Assembly: GCF_000452705.1 (NCBI RefSeq)
Contig: NZ_CP007014.1
Coordinates: 1,178,001-1,242,000, forward strand
DNA from: Pseudomonas syringae CC1557
GTDB lineage: Bacteria; Pseudomonadota; Gammaproteobacteria; Pseudomonadales; Pseudomonadaceae
DNA length: 64,000 bases
Reading direction: 5' to 3'
The position numbers were made by a program, and so were the translations under genes. A model generated the notes under the pieces. The model was not told where the DNA came from. It saw only the letters and a list, made by a program, of their open reading frames with translations, and made no database searches. This document shows positions 40,208 through 48,062 of this stretch, in pieces. Numbering within the stretch: position 1 is the stretch's first letter; each line of letters starts with the position of its first letter.

Positions 40208-40450
40208 GTTGAATCCGCCGTCGTGTGGCAGTGGGACCGGAAGCGCACCTATATCGCTGGATGGAGCGTGGCAGGCAATCAAATTGACGACACCAGCGTA
40301 TGCCGTAACTGGCGCAGAGGCTCGATCGAATACCGGGAATGCCGCAAGGGCGCCAAGGTGTATTTCAAAGAACAGTGCAAGCGCCTCCCCGAATCAGGCG
40401 CCCGCCAACGCTATTGCAGTGCAGCGAGCGGGTTTAGTCCGTTGGGCTGA
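40208..40450 (+). pseudogene. 5'-truncated gene fragment for a small Cys-rich protein
   Basis: Reading ending WSVAGNQIDDTSVCRNWRR, then YRECRKGAKVYFKEQCKR and RYCSAASGFSPLG with a stop at 40450. Regular cysteines and the coding-like sequence suggest the C-terminal part of a small secreted protein. No start or signal peptide is found because the IS66 fragment abuts upstream. Family not named. Confidence 0.5.
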
Positions 40451-40869
40451 GCGCCCCACGGCCAGCTCGACGAGGGCACCCAGAACCTCAGCACGAACGG
40501 CACTATCAGACGACAATACGAGGCCGCCGCTTATTATTTTATTTTTCTGAAAAACTACTGAATGCACTACCGCCACCGTATCCAATATGATACAAAACGC
40601 CACGACGGATTTTACTGAAGCCTGGCCTTGATCAGGTTTTAATAACATGGAAGTAAGAATACGTAACTATCCCCCCTCATTGCCCTCTCTACACTGCCCA
40701 GACGACGAGCCACTGATTCGACTTTCCGATTAGTTGGCGTGCCTGTTTTATCAGTACCTTTGCGCCTGCCTGCCCGGTTTTCCAGCGTCGGAAAATACCG
40801 CCGTCGCTCTCTATGTCTTCACGCTGTACCCAACATGAAGTTGATCGTCAAACCCAAGGAGTGTCACCC
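40451..40869. other. cargo intergenic region
   Basis: Some 420 bases with no gene that could be supported; partly AT-rich. Presumably contains the promoter of the secreted-protein gene at 40870. Confidence 0.4.
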
Positions 40870-41319
40870 ATGAAATCCCCAAAACTCTTACTGTCTTCCC
40901 TTGCGCTGGCTGCAATGACTGCGGCTGCAACGGTTCAGGCAGGTCCTCCCGTCACAGTAACTTTCAAGAATCTGAGCGCTGAGGCTGCGGTATATCAGGT
41001 TGTCACGAGCAATGAGACCTCGACAAAGCTGAACGCAAAACCGTCAATCGCTGCGTCAGTCCAGGCTGGAAAGAGCGATGTCTACGCGGTGCAGAGCAAC
41101 ATCTCCCCAGATACTAATTACGCCAGCGTTCGATATGCAATCGGCTCTAAGGTGTGCGTATTTTCGACCACTTTCATCAACCTCCCCGGGGCGGGTGGCG
41201 TCAAGGTACCTAAATGGACGCGCACGGCCACGCCAAGCGGTGGCGCGATCTGTACCGCAACCTCCGGCGTGACTAACCTTTCAACCTATGCCTGGGCCGC
41301 CGAATTTACGATGAAGTAG
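40870..41319 (+). CDS. unknown small secreted protein (cargo gene 1)
   Basis: 149 residues from the ATG at 40870, with AAGGAG eight bases upstream. Clear signal peptide (MKSPKLLLSSLALAAMTAAA, cut after VQA) and a mature Ser/Thr/Val-rich beta-type domain of about 126 residues beginning GPPVTVTFKNLSAEAAVYQVV. Two cysteines (SKVCVFST, GAICTATS) could form one disulphide. No family recognised. Located inside the IS66-bounded unit, so probably acquired; secreted effector, toxin or surface protein are all open. Confidence 0.75.
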   Translation: MKSPKLLLSSLALAAMTAAATVQAGPPVTVTFKNLSAEAAVYQVVTSNETSTKLNAKPSIAASVQAGKSDVYAVQSNISPDTNYASVRYAIGSKVCVFSTTFINLPGAGGVKVPKWTRTATPSGGAICTATSGVTNLSTYAWAAEFTMK

Positions 41320-41440
41320 GCTTCTTGCGTGCGTGTCTTCCCGATGCGCACGCGCTGATAAAAACTCAAGATTTTTCGCTCCGCGCCGATAGTTCTAACA
41401 CCAGTGCCATGGACGTGGCCCACGCCGCCAGGACGCAAAT

Positions 41441-42121
41441 ATGATCGACAGCAACTCTATCTCAAGCTTTCTTGCCAACAATACGATCAAGACGGTCGCT
41501 AAAACCGCCTCCGTGGCAACCGAGAATACTGCTGTCAAAGAGCTGGTCTCAACGACAGATCGCTCGGACACCGCAACACTTTCAACGCTCGCGAAGCAAT
41601 TGAATGACAGTGCTGCGCGTGCTGACTCGCGTGATAGCACCCTCGGTTTCAAAGACTTGGGAACTCTGGCGAAAGATATCATCGACAAGGTTGCAGGTCC
41701 CAGCTACTACGCCAACCGAAAACTGCATGACGCCGAGGTCCCTGACACAGACGATCCCGCACTTATCGAGCGAGCCAGGCAGGCTACTCAATTTGCAAAC
41801 GGAACAGGAAAAAACCCGTTCGCGGGCCTGTCTCAAGATCAGCTACGCCTGGTGATATACGACGAAAGGGGTGACTACACTGTAAATGAAAGAAATGCGG
41901 CCTATTCAGAAAATTACGATATTGAACAGGCGTGGAAAAGAGACGTGACGAAGCGCTATGTCGACGAATACAACGAAACCGGCAAGAGTACCCAATCACT
42001 GTTCATGATGCTGGCTCACTACAATGAACTTCCACCGATAGAAAAAGCGCAGTATCCCGCTAATTACGCAGCCAACCTTGCATCAGGCGACAGCTCAGTG
42101 CTGGAAGCCCTCATATCCTAG
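41441..42121 (+). CDS. unknown 226-residue protein with Ser/Thr-rich N-terminus (cargo gene 2)
   Basis: 226 residues, AGGA seven bases before the ATG. N-terminus MIDSNSISSFLANNTIKTVA is rich in Ser, Asn and Thr and lacks early acidic residues beyond Asp3, a composition seen in type III secreted proteins but not diagnostic. Mid part (PSYYANRKLHDAEVPDTDDPALIERARQATQFANGTGKNPFAGLSQDQL) and C-terminal helices (NYDIEQAWKRDVTKRYVDEYNETGK) look globular. I believe similar hypothetical proteins occur in P. syringae strains, but the family is unnamed. No HrpL box was found upstream. Confidence 0.72.
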   Translation: MIDSNSISSFLANNTIKTVAKTASVATENTAVKELVSTTDRSDTATLSTLAKQLNDSAARADSRDSTLGFKDLGTLAKDIIDKVAGPSYYANRKLHDAEVPDTDDPALIERARQATQFANGTGKNPFAGLSQDQLRLVIYDERGDYTVNERNAAYSENYDIEQAWKRDVTKRYVDEYNETGKSTQSLFMMLAHYNELPPIEKAQYPANYAANLASGDSSVLEALIS

Positions 42122-42184
42122 TTTCGACCAGTTCAAGTACTGGGTAAAAATACAAACGAATCCCTCTGCGCTTAGAAAGGTCGC

Positions 42185-42379
42185 GGTATTCGTGCGTTCT
42201 TTGACACCATTGATCACGAGTGGATGATGTGTTTCCTGCAACACCGAATTGCGGATAGGCGAATGTTAGCGCTGATAGTTCGATGGCTGCGCACAGGTGT
42301 TCTCGAAAATGGAAAGCGCATTCCTGCGAAGCAGGGCACGCCGCAAGGTGCGCCCATTTCACCGTTGCTTGCCAACATC
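42185..42379 (+). pseudogene. group II intron reverse transcriptase fragment
   Basis: 65 codons: FFDTIDHEWMMCFLQHRIADRR, RWLRTGVLENGK and TPQGAPISPLLANI match the RT palm region of group II intron LtrA-type proteins. It begins abruptly and is cut at LLANI by the IS66 end at 42380. The YADD catalytic motif is beyond the break and absent. No intron RNA domains seen. Confidence 0.88.
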
Positions 42380-42423
42380 GTAAGCGCTCCACAAACCCCA
42401 TCTAACCAAAGACGACGGTGCGT

Positions 42424-43837
42424 CTAGAAATGCAAACGAGGCGTGCAGTTCCACGGCAGCAGGGCTTCGTAATCTTCAACCGAGGTCGCCAGTGGCAGCC
42501 GTTCTAATGCGTGGCGCAGCCACGCATAGGGCTCCTTGCCGTTGGCTTTAGCCGTCTCGACCAAGCTGTAGAGTTGAGCACTGGCCGTGGCACCCTTGGG
42601 GGTATCGCTGAATAGCCAGTTCTTGCGTCCGATCACAAACGGTCTGATCGCACGCTCTGCCGCATTGTTGTCGATGGGCAAAAATCCAGCTTCGGTATAG
42701 CGCACCAGCTTTTGCCAGTTGCTGGCTAGATAACTGATCGCCTTACCCAGCGCATTTTGCGCCGTGACGTGAGGCAGCGTTTTCTCCATCCAGGTGTGCA
42801 ACTGAGTCAGCACCGGTACGCTGTTTTGCTGGCGAGCTTCATAACGCTGCTCATCGCTGCCTTCTTTCAACGCCCGCTCGATACCGTAAAGCTTGTTGAT
42901 CAAATTCAGGGCAACATCAGCCCGCCCGGTTTTGCCCTTGGGCTGCACTTTTTGTGCTTCTACGAACTTGCGACGAGCATGCGCCCAGCAACCCAGTCGC
43001 TTGATACCGGCTTGCGCGCCAAGCGCGTTGTAACCGGCGTAATCATCCGTCATCAAGTAGCCACGATAGCCCTCTAGCAGACGCGTCGGTACTTCCTGCG
43101 CACGGCTGGTTGAGTAGTCGAAAAGAACAACAGACTGATTAGGCGGGCCTCCAGTTTGTACCCACATCCAGGATTGACTGGCGGGCTCTCGATCAGGCTC
43201 TTTATTAACCTGCACTCGTGTCTCATCGCAGTGGATGACACGACTTTCCAGCAGTCGATCCCGCATCAAGTTGAGCAAGGGTTGCAGATGCTCGCCGCAC
43301 TGAATCACCCAGCGCGCCAACGTTTGTCGCGGGATATCCATGCCGTGGCGGTCCAACACTTTTTCAAAGCGGTGAAGCGGTAAACCATCTACATATTTAG
43401 TGGTAAGCAGCATCGCCAAAACGCTAGGGCTGGCCATGCTCTTCTCGATCACTTGCGCAGGTTTATCAGCACTGACCGGGGCTGTTTCGCAGTCGCGGCA
43501 GGCATAGACTTTTCGGATGTGTTTGATCACGCGGATCTGCATCGGCACGATTTCAAGCTGCTCGCTGACTTCTTCGCCAATGGTGTGTTTGCGGCAGCCA
43601 CAAACGCAGGTCAGTTCGTGCTCATGCAGTTCGTGGATGACTTCGACGCGGGGTAAATCGGCAGGCAAAGGTTTGCGCTTGCCACGGCGCTTGGTCGGAG
43701 CAACGACCTCTTCATCTGAGGCTTCGTCCACAGGCTCGACGACGCTTTCTACTTCATTGAAGAGGGCCAGTTGCGGCGTTGCCGCATCAGCTGTTTGCTC
43801 GGACTTACGTCCGAACAAACGCTGAAGCAGGAGGGCA
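42424..43837 (-). pseudogene. IS66 TnpC transposase, N-terminally truncated
   Basis: From [28 protein letters not shown] to the C-terminus this is a typical IS66 TnpC: zinc-finger part ([25 protein letters not shown]), DDE core ([36 protein letters not shown]) and [30 protein letters not shown]. Roughly the first 60-70 residues are missing at the junction near 43838, although an open frame continues out of register to 43872. Confidence 0.88.
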
Positions 43838-44066
43838 TTCGTTCGGACTCCAGACGCTTGAGCCAAAGGCAAAAGCCATTACGCTCCCAGTACAAGATCT
43901 TCACGCGGTTGCGTGGCTTGTTGAGGAAGACGAAAAGTACTGGATCAAAGACGGCGACCTTGATGTCCAGTTCGACCAATGCCGCCAGACCGTCGATAGA
44001 CTTTCGGAAGTCCACGGGCTTGGGGTACAGATACACTTTTTCGACTTTGGCATCGGGTCGCATCAT
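43838..44066 (-). pseudogene. IS66 TnpB (Orf2), C-terminally truncated
   Basis: KVYLYPKPVDFRKSIDGLAALVE...[30 protein letters not shown] is the IS66 Orf2 family. After LESER the sequence jumps into tnpC in another frame, so about 35 C-terminal residues are lost. Confidence 0.88.
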
Positions 44067-44150
44067 GGCGAGCTGGCTCCTGAGGGAATCGGGATCACAG
44101 CTTCCGGGATCAGCTAAGCACTTTGAATGTGGGGTTCATGGAGCGGTTAC

Positions 44151-44158
44151 AATGATTT
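44151..44158. repeat. 8-bp target-site duplication, right copy (AATGATTT)
   Basis: Directly follows the IS66 right end at 44150 and is identical to 39984-39991. Confidence 0.85.
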
Positions 44159-44286
44159 TACGTGCCTTAGTGAAAATGGGAGAGAGACCTGGAGTACTCG
44201 CTACGAGCCAAAAAAATAGTCGGCTAGTAATTGACTTCACCGCCATTTCTCCACGACGAAATGGCAGCGGCCTGGATTTGCGCGTA

Positions 44287-45000
44287 TCAAACGTGAACGT
44301 CAACCAACGTTTTCCGTTCCTCCTCACGCTTCGGCGCATAGCGTTCAATCTGGTAGATAATCGTGTCCATGAAATTGCCAATGTGGTTGCGGCTGAATAT
44401 TTGTCCGTAGTCGATGACCTTGCTGTAGCCCTCCAGATTGAGAGTGTGCGTGTTGCCGAACTTTTCCGTGTAGTGGTCGAGCAGTGTCAGAACGATCCTG
44501 GCATTTTCACGTAGGTCTTCTTTTAGGGGTTGGCGTTCGTTCAGCTTCTCGGTCAGGTATGTGAATTCTGCGGGAGTGAGTACATTGTCTGGATCAGTAA
44601 CCTGAATGTTCTGATTAAAACCCAACGTGAAGCCGAAATGCTTTTGGGACAGATCGGTATTCAGATAAAAGAGCTGCTGCTTGAAATCATGGAAATTGTC
44701 GTACATACGGCAAATGCTTTCGTCAAACTCTTTACGTTGGTTGTTAAGATACTTACCACGGATTTTTTCCGATTCCTTTTCAGACATGTTCTCCAACATA
44801 GCGCGCCCTGCCTCCGATGTTTTGTAATCGGCGAACCAAGGCGTTTCTTCCGTACGATAGAACTCAGCGTTCGGGTCACGCTGTTCTTTTTGTTCTGGCT
44901 CCATAGGCAGCTTGTTCAAAGGAATCGAGGCACCCTCGTTTTTTTTACCAAACAGGGTTTGCCATTCTTGTGCGGTGATGTGATTAGGGCCGATATTCAT
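44287..45000 (-). CDS. unknown 237-residue cytoplasmic protein
   Basis: MNIGPNHITAQEWQTLFGKKN is the N-terminus; the protein is hydrophilic, rich in Glu, Lys, Asn and aromatic residues, with helical segments (SEKIRGKYLNNQRKEFDESI, ARIVLTLLDHYTEKFGN) and no signal peptide or membrane segment. Codon use is AT-rich compared with the housekeeping genes around it, suggesting acquisition. No family recognised. Its 3' end lies 136 bases from the IS66 insertion; divergent from the secreted protein at 45206. Confidence 0.7.
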   Translation of the reverse strand: MNIGPNHITAQEWQTLFGKKNEGASIPLNKLPMEPEQKEQRDPNAEFYRTEETPWFADYKTSEAGRAMLENMSEKESEKIRGKYLNNQRKEFDESICRMYDNFHDFKQQLFYLNTDLSQKHFGFTLGFNQNIQVTDPDNVLTPAEFTYLTEKLNERQPLKEDLRENARIVLTLLDHYTEKFGNTHTLNLEGYSKVIDYGQIFSRNHIGNFMDTIIYQIERYAPKREEERKTLVDVHV

Positions 45001-45205
45001 TGTGCGCCTGCTTTTTTATGGTCAATTTACTAACGGCACGGACTAGGAAAACTTGTGCCGAGATGATTGTAGGAATATTCCCAAGCTGCTGGAGTGGTGA
45101 TTGTTTTGTAGGAAGTTTCTTTATTTTTGATTTTGCCATTGACGTTGCAGTCGGATTGCTATTGCGTCTTGTTTTAGTTGTTTTTATTAATGGCAGGAGC
45201 GTTAT

Positions 45206-46138
45206 ATGAATAATCTCAAAGCAGCAAAGATTTTGGCATTCTCGTTGTTGACGTGTTTCTTACACCCGCAGGCAATAGCGCAACAAGGGGGTCAGAATAT
45301 GTTAAATGAGCAAGCAAGTGGGGCGGATATTGTTGGAGGGGCCAGCGAGATCAAAGCGGGGGAGGCTGTAGAACCCAAATTTACCGAGTTGCCTGACAGA
45401 TTTAATATTATCAAGGATTCTTTGGTAAGCATGGCGGACAGCCACTACTTTGGGTTCGCAGCGTTGCGTGGACAGAAGGTGTTGATTCAAGGGCATCTAT
45501 CCGGGTCCACACAACTGGAAATTCATGATGGCGCTAAGTGGAATGTACTCGCCAGTGGTCAAAAGGTTGTACTTTCTTCTTTGACGCCTGGACAAGATGT
45601 GATTGTTCGCATTTCACATGATGTTGCCAAGCCGTTTGTCCAAGGTTCGACATATGGCCTGATACTGGGGTCGTTTCCAAAAGTCACCTATGCTCGCTTG
45701 CGAGATCAGCCTTTTGGCATGTCGAGGATACCTCCTGATGCATCCACCTTGGGGCCGTTATCTGCTCAAGGAATAAGCAATGTTATTCTGGAGGTTGATA
45801 TGGCTGATTCGACTGGAAAGCCTCTTGAAGGGGGAATTGCTTCATACTCGATTGACCTGCCAAAATCTGATAAATCCCATTTGGGTGGTTTTGTAAAAAC
45901 TGATGCATCAGGAAAAGTCCGCACAGCATTAAACATTGGTCGCTGTGTCGGCGGTAACGACGCAGGCGTTTTCACAGAAAAAGACAGGGGGACACATATT
46001 TGGCGTACCCAATATTTTGAAGGTAGTTGGACAGTAAATAGTTTTTATGCTGGAAATACCGGCCTTGACACGCCTCATCCTGACAAGGGGCAAATCGGCC
46101 ATATCTGCCATCAGAGACTGATCAAGAGTACTCCGTAA
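45206..46138 (+). CDS. unknown 310-residue secreted protein
   Basis: Signal peptide MNNLKAAKILAFSLLTCFLH ending PQAIAQQ. The mature protein looks all-beta: FGFAALRGQKVLIQGHLSGSTQLEI and KWNVLASGQKVVLSSLTPGQDVIVRIS resemble a pre-peptidase or lectin-like sandwich, then an Ig-like segment (VDMADSTGKPLEGGIASYSIDLP...GGFVKTDASGKVRTALNI). Two Cys near the C-terminus (GRCVGG, HICHQR). Family not recognised. AT-rich like its divergent neighbour; followed by a strong terminator. Confidence 0.72.
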   Translation: MNNLKAAKILAFSLLTCFLHPQAIAQQGGQNMLNEQASGADIVGGASEIKAGEAVEPKFTELPDRFNIIKDSLVSMADSHYFGFAALRGQKVLIQGHLSGSTQLEIHDGAKWNVLASGQKVVLSSLTPGQDVIVRISHDVAKPFVQGSTYGLILGSFPKVTYARLRDQPFGMSRIPPDASTLGPLSAQGISNVILEVDMADSTGKPLEGGIASYSIDLPKSDKSHLGGFVKTDASGKVRTALNIGRCVGGNDAGVFTEKDRGTHIWRTQYFEGSWTVNSFYAGNTGLDTPHPDKGQIGHICHQRLIKSTP

Positions 46139-46144
46139 AAACAT

Positions 46145-46183
46145 GTAAAAGAGACTGGCAAATTTTTTTTGCCAGTCTTTTAC
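46145..46183. terminator. bidirectional terminator between the secreted protein gene and opgC
   Basis: Long stem GTAAAAGAGACTGGCA / TGCCAGTCTTTTAC (two-base bulge) with T-rich loop and A/T flanks, placed between convergent genes. Confidence 0.88.
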
Positions 46184-46202
46184 ATTCTCAACGTTTCCTT
46201 CT

Positions 46203-47333
46203 CTACACCGGTACGGCAGCCTTATATCTACCCAACCGCTTATTCAACTCCAACCCGTTCGCCATCAACATCATCAGCCCCAACCCCACGATCGCCGTGG
46301 TCACCTGCATCGGCCATGTATCGCCTGCCAGCGCATTCGCCATGTCTGCCAGTGGCGCGAGCAGCACCCCCAGGCAGAAAATTTCCAGTGAATAACGGCC
46401 CATGCGGCAGGTCTGGCGGGCGGGCCAGTTTTCCAGCCAGTTGCCTGAGGTCGGCAGTAATCGCGCGACGACGTAGACCAGCGCGAGGAAATGCATCAGG
46501 CGCGCGGGTGCCAGGTCGGTCTTGCTGATGGGATAAAGGCTGTCGAGGTGCAGGGTCGAGACCAGTGCGCTGTGCAAAGCGGGCCATTTTTCGCTGAAGG
46601 TCAGGATTCCGGCGATCAGCACGTAGACGGCGGCCATGAGGAACAACGGTTGTTGGCGCAACGGAGGGTGTTCGGCTGGTGTGGCTGTTTCACTGCGCAA
46701 CGCACAGGCACCGCCAAGGATGAACAGCAACTGCCAGGCCACCGGGTTGAAGTACCACACGCCACCGCCTTCGTAGGCGCGCAGGTTCCAGCCGAACAGC
46801 GGCACCATCAGGTACAGGGCAATCGACAGGCCGACTGCAACTTCGAGTTTGCGCAGCATTAACGGCAATGTCAGGGGCAAGGTCAGCAGCAGCACGATGT
46901 ACAGCGGCAGCGGGTCGGTCAGGTTGGGTTTGAAGCGCAGCAGCAGTTCATCGGCCAGTGCCTGTTGCGGGTTGCCGACGAAGTATTCGAGGCCCATCTG
47001 CTGGACCATGTCGCGGGTTTCGACGTGGTTGTTGGCGACGAAAACGATGCCCATGAGCAACGTCAGCAGAAAGATATGCACCACATACAGCACCCAGGTG
47101 CGGCGCAGGATGCGCACGCCAGCCACCAGCATGCCGTCGCGTCGGGCGATGCGCCCGTAGGCCAGGATCGATGCGTAGCCGGCGAGGAAAACGAAGACTT
47201 CTGCGGCATCGCTGAAGCCGAAGTTGCGCAAGGTCAGTTGCGCCAGCGGATTGTCCGGTACGTGATCCCAGAATATAAAGATCAGCGCCAGGCCACGAAA
47301 GAAGTCGATTCGATGATCGCGTCCGTTAGTCAT
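46203..47333 (-). CDS. opgC: OpgC-family membrane acyltransferase (osmoregulated periplasmic glucan succinyltransferase)
   Basis: 376 residues. N-terminus RIDFFRGLALIFIFWDHVPDNPL with the Arg-Asp-Phe-x-Arg-Gly motif of OpgC; about ten membrane segments to the end. The family adds succinyl groups to periplasmic glucans. Start MTNGRDHRIDFFRG. In several pseudomonads OpgC-like genes stand alone, as here. Confidence 0.87.
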   Translation of the reverse strand: MTNGRDHRIDFFRGLALIFIFWDHVPDNPLAQLTLRNFGFSDAAEVFVFLAGYASILAYGRIARRDGMLVAGVRILRRTWVLYVVHIFLLTLLMGIVFVANNHVETRDMVQQMGLEYFVGNPQQALADELLLRFKPNLTDPLPLYIVLLLTLPLTLPLMLRKLEVAVGLSIALYLMVPLFGWNLRAYEGGGVWYFNPVAWQLLFILGGACALRSETATPAEHPPLRQQPLFLMAAVYVLIAGILTFSEKWPALHSALVSTLHLDSLYPISKTDLAPARLMHFLALVYVVARLLPTSGNWLENWPARQTCRMGRYSLEIFCLGVLLAPLADMANALAGDTWPMQVTTAIVGLGLMMLMANGLELNKRLGRYKAAVPV

Positions 47334-47586
47334 AACGGTGGACTCTTGAAAGTGCTAATGATTGAAGATCGTCCACAAAGGTCTCAGGTTCCAGTCCGGC
47401 GACCGGTGACGTTCGGCGGCGCGGCAGGGTGCCGTTCTACGTGAAAAATTGCAAAGTCTGGCTATTACAGGATGTCTCAGGCGCACCGGTTTCAGAAGGT
47501 TTGCGGCTGCCAGCAGCGTCGTGCGGCTGTCCGATCAAGCCAGATAATGTCAGTAATCAACAACAATCATTCTCATCCATGGAAGT

Positions 47587-47599
47587 GTTACTGTATAAC
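47587..47599. promoter_or_regulatory. Zur-box-like palindrome upstream of the L31 paralogue
   Basis: GTTACTGTATAAC, an imperfect palindrome close to the Zur core GTTATAnTATAAC, 30 bases before the gene. Fits zinc-repressed expression of a cysteine-free L31. Confidence 0.6.
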
Positions 47600-47629
47600 T
47601 ATTGCAGTCAACTCACTGGAGAGAACGCC

Positions 47630-47911
47630 ATGAAACCCGATATCCATCCTGCCTACCGCACCGTGTTGTTCCACGACACTGCCGCCGACGTCCATTTTTT
47701 GATCGGCTCAACGGTAGACACCGACCGGACGCACCAGCACACCGACGGCACGACCTATCCGTATGTCGCGCTCGACGTTTCCAGCGCCTCGCACCCGATG
47801 TACACCGGTCAGCAGCGCAAGACCACTAACGAGGGCCGCATCGCGGGCTTCAATAAGCGTTTCGCCACCTTCGGCTCAAGCGGCAAGAAAGAAACCGAAG
47901 CGGCTCAATGA
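47630..47911 (+). CDS. rpmE2: 50S ribosomal protein L31 type B, zinc-independent
   Basis: 93 residues: [59 protein letters not shown]. The protein has no cysteine, so it is the C-minus paralogue that replaces zinc-binding L31 under zinc starvation. The ATG at 47630 has GGAG upstream (47619-47622); upstream in-frame sequence is non-coding. Regulated probably by Zur. Confidence 0.93.
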   Translation: MKPDIHPAYRTVLFHDTAADVHFLIGSTVDTDRTHQHTDGTTYPYVALDVSSASHPMYTGQQRKTTNEGRIAGFNKRFATFGSSGKKETEAAQ

Positions 47912-47922
47912 TCCGTCTGACT

Positions 47923-47971
47923 TCCCGGTCGCGTGCATTGCACATGAATTGCCCGCGACCGGGATTTTTTT
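47923..47971 (+). terminator. terminator after rpmE2
   Basis: Eleven-base stem TCCCGGTCGCG / CGCGACCGGGA with a 20-base loop, then seven T. Confidence 0.88.
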
Positions 47972-48062
47972 GCCTGAATTTCGAGCGGACGGCCAATCAT
48001 CTACTGGACTAACGGCCGGAATTGCTTTTATCTTCGCGGCCTGAAAAACAGGAGTAACCGCT

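Larger units (their letters stand above)
39992..44150. mobile_element. IS66-bounded composite insertion, 4159 bp, with cargo
   Basis: Left end GTAAGCGCTCCATAAACC; right end, read inwards, GTAACCGCTCCATGAACCCC. These are related terminal inverted repeats of IS66 type. Both are flanked by the same octamer AATGATTT. Inside: an IS66 tnpC 3' fragment, a Cys-rich gene fragment, two intact unknown genes, a reverse-transcriptase fragment and a deleted IS66 copy. Only the outer pair of ends shares a duplication, so the whole appears to have entered, or been shaped, as one unit. Confidence 0.78.
42380..44150 (-). mobile_element. internally deleted IS66-family insertion sequence
   Basis: Ends GTAAGCGCTCCACAAACCCC (left) and GTAACCGCTCCATGAACCCC (right, read inwards). 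Contains minus-strand tnpB and tnpC parts fused by a deletion; tnpA is also missing. Left flank CCAACATC and right flank AATGATTT differ, so this copy has no duplication of its own. About 1.77 kb where IS66 elements are usually 2.5 kb or more. Confidence 0.85.

Noticed and set aside
40394..40648. Minus-strand frame of 84 residues in the cargo region.
   Set aside because: No start signal or homology I can recognise; left as intergenic.
45080..45125. Possible HrpL promoter on the minus strand before the gene at 44287 (GAAACT-N16-CCAC).
   Set aside because: Only four of six bases fit GGAACC and the downstream A is missing; not strong enough to call an effector promoter.
45000..45209. 69-residue hydrophobic open frame overlapping the secreted-protein start.
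   Set aside because: No ribosome site, start lies in the promoter region of divergent genes, and composition follows AT-rich DNA.
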